8,468 bases of DNA from Deltaproteobacteria bacterium (lineage in GTDB: Bacteria; Desulfobacterota; Binatia; UBA9968), in the NCBI GenBank assembly GCA_005879435.1, contig VBKX01000124.1:1-8468 (forward strand), read 5' to 3'. The first letter of the stretch is position 1, and the number at the start of each line of letters is the position of its first letter. The position numbers were made by a program, and so were the translations under genes. Below are positions 1 through 5,529 of this stretch, in pieces. The notes under the pieces were generated by a model, which did no database searches, had not been told where the DNA came from, and worked only from the letters and a program-made list of their open reading frames with translations.

Positions 1-2
1 CC

Positions 3-200
3 CTGGATTTCTTTCACGCTCACGCGGTCGATGAGGAACATGGAAAAGTCGGCGAGCGCGTAATCATGAGCCGGGCCACGACGAAGGAAACACAAACCGA
101 CATCTGGATGAGAGTGAAAAAGGGCCAGGCCAAGCAATGGATCAACTACGACGCCTATTACGAAGCGGCCGAGATCGCGGGGGAGGACGTTCTCGGATGA
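3..200 (+). CDS. C-terminal fragment of a haem-oxygenase-like (TenA/CADD-like) protein, 5' end outside window
   Basis: An open frame enters from the left edge and ends at TGA 198-200, giving 65 residues. Its start lies outside the window. The first visible residues, LDFFHAHAVDEEHGKVG, have the His/Asp/Glu-rich look of the last metal-binding helix in the haem-oxygenase-like fold (TenA, PqqC, CADD and 'iron-containing redox enzyme' families). The helix pattern expected from those families is H-x3-D-x2-H. Here D-x2-H is present (Asp10, His13 of the fragment), but the preceding histidines (5 and 7) are out of the exact register, so metal binding is uncertain. The tail (WMRVKKGQAKQW...YYEAAEIAGEDVLG) is helical and plausible for the same fold. 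The stop lies 31 bases before the first binding-protein start, so it could be co-transcribed with the cluster. The family call rests on this motif alone; any other helical bundle protein is possible. Confidence 0.5.
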   Translation: MDFFHAHAVDEEHGKVGERVIMSRATTKETQTDIWMRVKKGQAKQWINYDAYYEAAEIAGEDVLG

Positions 201-231
201 TTTTCCATAGAGCGCGGTGTTCTTAAAGGTG

Positions 232-1242
232 ATGAAAAAAATATTTTCAACGGTGGCTTTGCTGTTCGTTTTTGCGTCGGCGGTCGCAGCGCAAGAGAAG
301 AAACTCGAACCTCTGGTTGTTTCCTACGCCTCTGTGTCCGGCAGCCGGGCGCCGTTGTGGATCGCCAAAGAGATGGGGCTTTTTGAGAAGTATGGCCTGG
401 ACGGTAATCCGATCTTTGTGCCTGCCGGCTACCCTTCCATAAGCGCCTTGATCAGCGGCGACGTTCAGTTCATCGCCACCGGCGGTTCGCTGGTTGCAGC
501 GGCGTCCGCTCAAGGAGCACCGGTAGTTATGGTGGCCACTCTCGGCTCGATTGCTTACAAGCTCATGGCGCATCCGTCGATCTCGTCGATCAAAGATCTC
601 AAAGGCAAGGTCATCGGCGCGCTGCGGCCGGGCACGACGACGGACTTCGTGCTGCAGCGGATTCTCCTGAAACTTGGCCTTGTCCCCGGCAAGGACGTCA
701 CGATCATGCCGACCGGTCTGAGCCGATCGGACGAGAGGCTGCTGTTGATGTTTCAGGGCAAGATTCAGGCGACCATCGGGACCGTGGACAACCTGGCGCA
801 GTTGGAATTAAAAGGTCTGAAGGTAAATGTTCTGGCGGATCCGGTTGAGTTAGGCGTCCCGACTCCGGCCAGTGACATTTCCTCAACTCGGCAATTTTTG
901 ACCACTCATCGCAATCGGGCGAAAGCGTTTCTTCGGGCATTCTGCGAAGCAATCTGGCTCGGCAGAAATAACAAAGAAATCGCGTTTCGCGTTTATCGAA
1001 AGTATATGAGGCTCGAAGAGCCCAAGCTTTTGGAATCGATGCATCGAAACTATTTATTAACCTCCATCCCGCTCAAACCTTACCCGATCGAACAAGCCAT
1101 ACAAGCGGACATCGAAGACTTGAGCGCCAGCATCAACGAGCTGCGGGGTAAGAAGGCGGCTGACTTCATGGATCGATCGCTTTTGAATGAATTGGAAGGC
1201 GAGGGATTTTTCGCTCGTCTGCATGGGCAGAAGACGCGATGA
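232..1242 (+). CDS. Secreted NMT1/SsuA/TauA-like ABC transporter substrate-binding protein (paralog 1)
   Basis: A 336-residue periplasmic or lipid-free exported binding protein of the NMT1/THI5/SsuA type. I start it at ATG 232 because that gives a clean signal peptide: MKK, a hydrophobic core (about residues 4-18), and a likely cleavage after AVAA before QEKKLEP. A GTG at 217 would add five residues (MFLKV) before it. Neither start has a well-spaced ribosome binding site. The mature part opens with VSYASVSGSRAPLWIAKE and GLFEKYGLD, the usual first strand and helix of this family, followed by PSISALISGDVQF and the lobe-2 stretch DLKGKVIGALRPG. It aligns almost without gaps to the protein at 2381-3412, sharing QEKKLE, LFEKYGLD, KLGLVPG, NVLADP, LLESMH and LKPYP, so the two are tandem paralogs. 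No permease or ATPase gene is in the window. Such orphan proteins typically bind small organic solutes. Given the downstream ring-cleavage genes, an aromatic or heterocyclic acid is a reasonable guess, not a demonstrated ligand. Confidence 0.88.
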   Translation: MKKIFSTVALLFVFASAVAAQEKKLEPLVVSYASVSGSRAPLWIAKEMGLFEKYGLDGNPIFVPAGYPSISALISGDVQFIATGGSLVAAASAQGAPVVMVATLGSIAYKLMAHPSISSIKDLKGKVIGALRPGTTTDFVLQRILLKLGLVPGKDVTIMPTGLSRSDERLLLMFQGKIQATIGTVDNLAQLELKGLKVNVLADPVELGVPTPASDISSTRQFLTTHRNRAKAFLRAFCEAIWLGRNNKEIAFRVYRKYMRLEEPKLLESMHRNYLLTSIPLKPYPIEQAIQADIEDLSASINELRGKKAADFMDRSLLNELEGEGFFARLHGQKTR

Positions 1243-1303
1243 CCCGCCGTGAGTTCCAACGGTTATGTTGCTATTGGATTCTTCAACACTAGGAGTGACG
1301 AGA

Positions 1304-1327
1304 AATTTGGCTCTGCATAACCAAATT
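1304..1327. other. Short intergenic inverted repeat
   Basis: AATTTGG (1304-1310) and CCAAATT (1321-1327) are a perfect 7-bp inverted repeat around a 10-base loop, between the first binding protein and the next gene. No T-run follows, so it is not a classical terminator. It could be a weak hairpin or a protein-binding palindrome. The biological role is unknown. Confidence 0.3.
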
Positions 1328-1333
1328 CCGTTC

Positions 1334-1395
1334 GCCCTGAGCTTCGTCGAAGGGCTCCTACTTTCGGAAATCACCCTTCGAGAACCTCAGGGTGA
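1334..1395. repeat. Pair of oppositely oriented REP-like palindromes (BIME-like)
   Basis: Two short palindromic units lie head to head in the gap between the first two binding-protein genes. Unit A (1334-1355) begins GCCCTGAG and ends CGAAGGGC. Unit B (1371-1395) begins TCACCCTTCGAG and ends CTCAGGGTGA, with a 7-bp outer stem (1371-1377 with 1389-1395) and an inner GAG/CTC stem. Read on the other strand, unit B has the same CCCTGAG...CTCGAAGGG pattern as unit A, so the two are inverted copies of one repeat type. CCCTGAG-N-TCGAAGGG palindromes are common dispersed repeats in many soil proteobacteria and related groups (general knowledge). The likely role is mRNA stabilisation or attenuation between genes, or a mobile REP-type element. 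No transposase is nearby. Confidence 0.6.
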
Positions 1396-1446
1396 CCGGG
1401 ACAGAGTGACCCTTGTCGGGGAAAGAGCGTCATATTGGAACGTAGT

Positions 1447-2289
1447 ATGCCGACCGTAAGACTCGCCTACCGCGATGAAGACCGCACGCCGGTCATCTTT
1501 TGCATCAAGGAGATGGCGCGGCGTCACTACGGCGTGGATGTCGACGTCACCCTGATCAAAGGCACAAAAGATTACGAAGCGGCGCTGTTCAATGATACTT
1601 GCGACGTGATCATCGAGCACCTGGAATACCTCTATCCTGGGGCCGCACAGGGAAAGAAGGTTACCATGTTCTGCGCGCCGAGCCTCGCGCGCGGCTTGGA
1701 GTTGGTCGTGCCCGCTGAAGTGCAAAGCGTGCAAGCTTTGAGAGGAAAAAGCTTGGCAGTTCGCACCTCCGGCAGACCCCACGCCTTGGTGATGTGGCTC
1801 AGGATGATGGGGTTGGAAAACGACATGAAGATCCAGATGGTCAGCGATAGTGAGGTCGGTCGCTGGGGCCAGTGGAAGAAAGTTTTAAACGGCGAATGCA
1901 TCGCTACCTTCATGTCCGATCTGTATTTGCCGGATGCGCTTGCCGCGGGCTTGAAGGTTTTGCCTGTGCCGGATCTCCCGGTGGTGGCTCATTACGCGCA
2001 GGCGTGTCTGTCTGAATTTGCCAGAGAGAAATCAGATCTCCTTCGGGCTTACACCAAAGCGGTGATTCACGCCGTGTGTTTGATGATGCTCAGAAAAGAC
2101 GAAGCTCTGGAAATCGTCTTCCAGGAACCCATGAGGCGGATGAAGATTACCGACCGCCGCGAGTTGGCAAGGCAGTTCGATTCGATCGTCAAGCTGCTGC
2201 AGCTAAAGCCGTATCCAACGCCGGCAGCGATCGCCAATACGTTCGAGATCGCCGCGGCGGAATTCGGCGCCGCCGACATCAATCCATAG
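1447..2289 (+). CDS. Periplasmic-binding-protein-fold protein without signal peptide, ended by an in-frame TAG
   Basis: A 280-residue protein ending at TAG 2287-2289. I start it at ATG 1447, which has GGAA six bases upstream; a TTG at 1435 would add only four residues. There is no signal peptide: the chain opens directly with the first strand, MPTVRLAYRDEDRTP, so it is either cytoplasmic or mis-started. Lobe-1 to lobe-2 features fit an NMT1-like or type 2 periplasmic-binding fold: DVIIEHLEYLYPGAAQG, then LRGKSLAVRTSGRPHALV, and near the end LLQLKPYPTPAAIANTF, which parallels the LKPYP segment of the exported proteins on either side. Signal-less proteins of this fold include enzymes, for example 4,5-dihydroxyphthalate decarboxylase of phthalate degradation, so an intracellular catalytic or sensing role is possible here but not shown. 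The frame continues after the TAG with convincing coding sequence (separate entry), so the protein is probably truncated relative to its ancestor. Confidence 0.75.
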   Translation: MPTVRLAYRDEDRTPVIFCIKEMARRHYGVDVDVTLIKGTKDYEAALFNDTCDVIIEHLEYLYPGAAQGKKVTMFCAPSLARGLELVVPAEVQSVQALRGKSLAVRTSGRPHALVMWLRMMGLENDMKIQMVSDSEVGRWGQWKKVLNGECIATFMSDLYLPDALAAGLKVLPVPDLPVVAHYAQACLSEFAREKSDLLRAYTKAVIHAVCLMMLRKDEALEIVFQEPMRRMKITDRRELARQFDSIVKLLQLKPYPTPAAIANTFEIAAAEFGAADINP

Positions 2290-2370
2290 ACGCTTTGGGA
2301 CCTCCACTGGGTGAAAGAGCTCGACGACAATGGATTTATCGATAATTTGGTCGCGCAGCTGAAACGATGA
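2287..2370 (+). other. In-frame amber codon followed by a 26-codon conserved C-terminal extension
   Basis: After TAG 2287-2289 the same frame continues for 26 sense codons to TGA 2368-2370. The first part reads TLWDLHWVKELDD and the last part NGFIDNLVAQLKR. This tail lines up with the C-terminal ends of the two flanking paralogs: ELDDNGFIDNL against ELEGEGFFARL at the end of the upstream protein and DIENENFFTRL in the downstream one, at a similar distance from the shared LKPYP motif. The extension therefore belongs to this gene. A single base change can make TAG from a sense codon (CAG, TTG, TGG, AAG or GAG), so a recent nonsense mutation is the simplest reading. The alternatives are amber readthrough or recoding, or a base-call error. 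The downstream gene begins only 10 bases beyond the TGA, as would be expected if this were the original stop. Confidence 0.75.
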
Positions 2371-2380
2371 TCGAGTGAGC

Positions 2381-3412
2381 ATGACCGCAATCATCAAATT
2401 CAAGACGACAAGAATGAAGAGTCTTTCGCTCGTTCTCTTCTTGATGTCATTTCTAGGGTCGGCAACGGCGCAGGAGAAGAAGCTCGAATCTTTCAACGTT
2501 GCTTATACCTCGGCCACACCGACGCGGGCGCCGCTCTGGATGGCGAAGGAAGTCGGTCTCTTTGAAAAATATGGACTTGACGCCAAACTCATCTACATCC
2601 GCGCCGGCAGCCCCTCGATCAGCGCTCTGGTTTCCGGTGACATGCATATCAGTTCTGATCCGGCTGCCGCCGCGGCCATCGCCGCCGCACGCGGCGCGCC
2701 TATCGTTGTCGTCGGCACCTACGGTTTGGCCAGCTATAGGCTCGTAGCACATCCCGCCATCGCGGCAATACGAAATCTCAAGGGCAAAAGCGTCGGCAGT
2801 GTTCGCCCCGGCAGCGGTCCTGATGCTTTGCTCCACCGATTTCTACCGAAACTCGGCCTGGTTCCCGGGCGCGACGTGACGATACTTCCCACCGGCATCG
2901 CGGAGTCCAACAAGAGAATCATCGGCATGCTCCAAGGCAACTTCGACGCCACGCTGGCGAGCTGGGATAATATCGTCCAACTGGAGATCATGGGACAGAA
3001 GATCAATGTTCTCGCCGACCCGAATGAATTTGGCGTTCGCACGTCGGTGAGCGACTTGACTTCGACGCGGCAAGTCGTCAAGGAGCGTCGCGGCGCGATG
3101 AAAGCTTTTTTCCGCGCGTTCGTCGAAGCGAGTTGGCTGGGCAGAAAGGACAAAGAGCTGGCGTTTCGCGTTTTTCGAAAATATTTAAGAGTGGAAGACC
3201 CGCGGTTGCTGGAGTCCATGCACAAGAACTATCTGGGGCCAACAATTCCGTTGAAGCCTTATCCACTGGATGACGCGTTGGAAGCCGACATCGAATACTT
3301 GAGCCAAAGCCTGGTACCTGAACTGAAAGGCAAGCATGCAACGGATTACATCGATGCCAGTATTATTAAAGATATCGAAAATGAAAATTTTTTCACTCGG
3401 CTGGAGCGCTGA
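2381..3412 (+). CDS. Secreted NMT1/SsuA/TauA-like ABC transporter substrate-binding protein (paralog 2)
   Basis: An exported solute-binding protein and close paralog of the one at 232-1242. Two starts are possible. ATG 2381 gives 343 residues with a basic n-region MTAIIKFKTTR. ATG 2414 gives 332 residues beginning MKSLSLVLFL, which matches the MKK start of the paralog. The second may be the true start, but neither has a strong ribosome binding site. The hydrophobic stretch LSLVLFLMSFLGSATA ends at a likely signal peptidase site before QEKKLES. The mature part has RAPLWMAKEVGLFEKYGLD, PSISALVSGD, NLKGKSVGSVRPGSG, KLGLVPGRDVTILPTG and LLESMHKNYLGPTIPLKPYP, each closely shared with the upstream copy. 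Differences cluster after SGD (MHISSDPAAAAAIAAARG against VQFIATGGSLVAAASAQG), a region that often lines the ligand cleft, so the two may bind related but different ligands. It begins 10 bases after the putative original stop of the previous gene, consistent with one operon. Confidence 0.87.
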   Translation: MTAIIKFKTTRMKSLSLVLFLMSFLGSATAQEKKLESFNVAYTSATPTRAPLWMAKEVGLFEKYGLDAKLIYIRAGSPSISALVSGDMHISSDPAAAAAIAAARGAPIVVVGTYGLASYRLVAHPAIAAIRNLKGKSVGSVRPGSGPDALLHRFLPKLGLVPGRDVTILPTGIAESNKRIIGMLQGNFDATLASWDNIVQLEIMGQKINVLADPNEFGVRTSVSDLTSTRQVVKERRGAMKAFFRAFVEASWLGRKDKELAFRVFRKYLRVEDPRLLESMHKNYLGPTIPLKPYPLDDALEADIEYLSQSLVPELKGKHATDYIDASIIKDIENENFFTRLER

Positions 3413-3450
3413 TGAGCTTGGCAGTCACTTGGAAGATAGGAGTTTGATCT

Positions 3451-4491
3451 ATGGGCGAGATTCTCGGCATCGGCATGACCCACGCGCCGCATCTGCAATT
3501 TACCGATGAGAATATGGCGAACGTGCTGCGCCGTTTGCTCAAGAGCGAGCGCACGCCAGAAGCGATGAAAGACCCGCAGAACTGGCCGGCGGGCATGCGC
3601 GCGGAATGGGGCAGCGACGAAGGACTGACTGCCGCGCGCAAGCATCGCGCCGCTCTTCTTGAAGGCGTGCGCGCCGCGCGCGCCGCGTTGGACGACTTCA
3701 AGCCGGATTGCGTTTTGATCTGGGGCGACGACCAGTACGAAAACTTTCGCGAAGACGTGATCCCGCCCTTCTGCGTTTACGCATTCGATGAAGTCGACTG
3801 CGCGCCTTTTAAGGCGAGCGACGGCCTGGGCGCCGACAGCAACGTGTGGAACGAGCCCAAGGATACAGTCGTGAAGATCAAAGGGCACCGCGAAGCAGCC
3901 AATTTGCTCGCGCAGAAGCTGCTCGAAAATGGCTTTGACGTTACCTGGTCCTACCGACTGCATCACGCCCAAGTGCTCAGCCACGCCTTCGCGCGCACGA
4001 TCCTTTACCTCGACTACGACCGCAAAGGTTTTCCCTACCCCATTATCCCGTTCCACGTGAACTGTTACGGCAGCAACCTGCGCATCAAAGGAAAATCCAT
4101 CGAAGGCCGGCCGCCGCCTTCGCCGGCGCCTTGGCGTTGCTACGATCTGGGGAAACAAATCGCGCGCATCGTCGAGGAAAGCCCCTGGCGCGTAGCCCTG
4201 ATCGGCTCATCGAGCTGGTCCCACGGCACGCTCACGGCCAAACATCACTTCTTGTATCCCGACGTGGAAGTGGATCGCCAACGTTTCGCCGAACTACAGG
4301 CCGGGAAGTTACGGCAGTGGCGCGACCTGGACGCGGATCAGATGCGTTCCTCCGGCCAGCATGAAATGCTGAATTGGCTCTGTCTGGCGGGCGCCATGGA
4401 AGGGCGCAAAGCTTCACTGCAGCTTTTCGTCGAGTCTTATATCTTCAATTCGGACAAGGCGATGGTTTTGTTTCCACCCGCGCTTCGATGA
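3451..4491 (+). CDS. LigB-superfamily extradiol dioxygenase-like protein with altered metal site
   Basis: A 346-residue class III extradiol dioxygenase-like (LigB superfamily) protein. These enzymes open catechol-type rings with O2 and a non-haem Fe(II). The start at ATG 3451 is supported by AGGAG at 3438-3442, eight bases upstream. Family positions visible here are the N-terminal THAPH (His11, His14), LSHAF (His178), SSWSHG (His258, the position of the acid-base His195 of Sphingobium LigB) and GQHEMLNW (Glu305, the position of ligand Glu242). At the second metal-ligand position, where LigB has His61 in a D-H pair, the sequence reads WGDDQYENF, placing Asp94 there; the LigB-like protein at 5530-6387 has the normal SDH. 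The protein is also longer than typical LigB, with an insertion-rich region around residues 30-60. It may use an unusual His/Asp/Glu metal site or catalyse a different reaction. It lies 38 bases after the binding-protein gene and 37 bases before the PanB-like gene, so co-transcription is likely. Confidence 0.82.
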   Translation: MGEILGIGMTHAPHLQFTDENMANVLRRLLKSERTPEAMKDPQNWPAGMRAEWGSDEGLTAARKHRAALLEGVRAARAALDDFKPDCVLIWGDDQYENFREDVIPPFCVYAFDEVDCAPFKASDGLGADSNVWNEPKDTVVKIKGHREAANLLAQKLLENGFDVTWSYRLHHAQVLSHAFARTILYLDYDRKGFPYPIIPFHVNCYGSNLRIKGKSIEGRPPPSPAPWRCYDLGKQIARIVEESPWRVALIGSSSWSHGTLTAKHHFLYPDVEVDRQRFAELQAGKLRQWRDLDADQMRSSGQHEMLNWLCLAGAMEGRKASLQLFVESYIFNSDKAMVLFPPALR

Positions 4492-4528
4492 CGAATCGGC
4501 GCGAATTCAAATCTTCAAGGAGCAATGT

Positions 4529-5335
4529 ATGAAAAAAATCACCGTCGTGGATATTCAACGCATGAAGCAGGAGAAGAAAAAGATCGTCACGATGACGGCC
4601 TACGATTTCCAGATGGCGCGCATCATCGACAAGGCCGGCGTCGACATCATTCTCATCGGCGACAGCGGCGGGCGTTACTTGTTGGGGCACGAGGACAACA
4701 ACTCGGTGACGATGGACGAGATGGTGCTGATGGCGCGCTGCGTGAGCCGCGGCGCGAAACAGGCGCTGGTCGTCGCGGATATGCCGTTTATGTCCTATCA
4801 AATCAGCCGCGAAGACGCGCTGCGCAACGCCGGCAGACTGATTCAGGAAGCCGGCGCGCAGGCGGTCAAACTCGAAGTGGGCGCTGCCTATGCGCCGACT
4901 GTCGAAGCGGTGGTCAAAGCCGGCATCCCGGTCATGGCGCACATGGGGCGCACGCCGATGACAACGATCGGCAGCGATTACCGTTCTGGATCGGCCGACG
5001 AAGCGCAGGTTATCCGCGACGCTGAAGCGCTCGAAGCTGCCGGAGCTTTCTCCTTGCTGCTCACCGGCATTTCGCCGGAGCTTGCCGAGAGAATTACTGA
5101 GAAGGCGAAGGTCCCGACCATCGCGGGGTTCGGCGCCGGCGACCGCTGCGACGGCCAGATCGGCGTTACTCACGGCGTCGTGGGATTTACTTTGGAAGAG
5201 CTCGAGCGGCCACGCGCCGCGTACGGTCCGGTGGCGGTATCTTTGTTCGAGGCGGCCGAGCGCTTTACCGCCGACGTGCGTTCCGGCAAGCCGGTGCGCT
5301 CGCGCCAGGACCAGAGCGTTAAGGACGACAAATAG
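4529..5335 (+). CDS. PanB-like protein (3-methyl-2-oxobutanoate hydroxymethyltransferase family), likely divergent function
   Basis: A 268-residue (beta/alpha)8 protein of the PanB family, whose named reaction adds a hydroxymethyl group from methylene-tetrahydrofolate to 2-oxoisovalerate in pantothenate synthesis. AAGGAG at 4517-4522, six bases upstream, fixes ATG 4529 over the out-of-frame ATG at 4525. Visible family positions are TAYDF near residue 24, GDS (Asp45, Ser46), VADMPFMSY (Asp84), VKLE (Lys114, Glu116), MAHMGRTP (His138) and GAGDRCDGQ near 202-210. These match the metal and keto-acid sites of Escherichia coli PanB (Asp45, Asp84, Lys112, Glu114, His136). Where E. coli has the catalytic Glu181 in a LECVP motif, this protein reads LTGIS (Thr179). 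It also has one extra residue in the glycine-rich GIGAG loop and Gly in the usual HD position (THGVVG). The C-terminal tail lacks the usual HSF/Y ending. With ring-cleavage genes on both sides, a divergent aldol or retro-aldol (or C-C lyase) role in catabolism is more likely than vitamin synthesis. I therefore give no panB symbol. Confidence 0.85.
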   Translation: MKKITVVDIQRMKQEKKKIVTMTAYDFQMARIIDKAGVDIILIGDSGGRYLLGHEDNNSVTMDEMVLMARCVSRGAKQALVVADMPFMSYQISREDALRNAGRLIQEAGAQAVKLEVGAAYAPTVEAVVKAGIPVMAHMGRTPMTTIGSDYRSGSADEAQVIRDAEALEAAGAFSLLLTGISPELAERITEKAKVPTIAGFGAGDRCDGQIGVTHGVVGFTLEELERPRAAYGPVAVSLFEAAERFTADVRSGKPVRSRQDQSVKDDK

Positions 5336-5387
5336 CAGCTTGCTTAAAGTTTGTTGGCAAGGATCGCGCGATGCGTGTGAGCGAAAC

Positions 5388-5456
5388 GGAGTGATGGAGT
5401 ATTGGAGTACTGGAGTGTTGGGTCTTAAATGCATCACTCCATTACTCCATCACTCC
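5388..5456. repeat. Long inverted repeat built from TGGAGTNN octamers
   Basis: The gap between the PanB-like and second LigB-like genes holds a large hairpin. GGAGT recurs with a period of exactly 8 bases (starting at 5388, 5396, 5404 and 5412). On the other arm ACTCC recurs with the same period (5436, 5444, 5452). The 21-base arm 5388-5408 is the reverse complement of 5436-5456 with one mismatch, enclosing a 27-base loop. The arms are thus both internally repetitive and complementary. Octamer arrays of this type occur as dispersed intergenic repeats in some deltaproteobacterial-grade genomes (recalled, not searched). No T-run follows, so it is probably not a simple intrinsic terminator. It could reduce transcription or stabilise the mRNA between the two halves of the operon. 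Confidence 0.75.
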
Positions 5457-5529
5457 AATCTCTGCCGAGGTTATCGTGTGCAACGAAGCATCTGACGATA
5501 CTTCGGCAGCCTGCTAGATCGGAGGAAGA

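Noticed and set aside
1265..1459. 64-codon open frame between the first two binding proteins
   Set aside because: Its sequence is largely the translated REP-like repeats (ALSFVEGLL, LREPQGD), a common source of spurious short proteins.
3346..4158. 270-codon open frame on the minus strand
   Set aside because: It is antisense to the LigB-like gene at 3451-4491, with low-complexity Arg/Ala/Val/His content and no recognisable domain.
4525..5025. 166-codon plus-strand frame starting at ATG 4525
   Set aside because: It overlaps the PanB-like gene in another frame and has a shadow composition rich in Arg, Gly and His. The AAGGAG site and motifs support the frame from 4529.
4445..5437. 330-codon open frame on the minus strand
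   Set aside because: It lies opposite the PanB-like gene and the octamer repeat. Its composition (runs of Arg, His, Asp) is typical of an antisense shadow of GC-rich coding DNA, and the plus-strand protein has clear family motifs and a strong ribosome binding site.
5388..5456. CRISPR-like array
   Set aside because: The repeat unit is only 8 bases with two variable positions, there are no spacers of 25 bases or more, and the arms are mutually complementary. It is a repeat hairpin, not a CRISPR.
5388..5456. Intrinsic terminator after the PanB-like gene
   Set aside because: The hairpin is strong, but it is followed by AATCTCTGCC rather than a T-run, so I list it as a repeat only.
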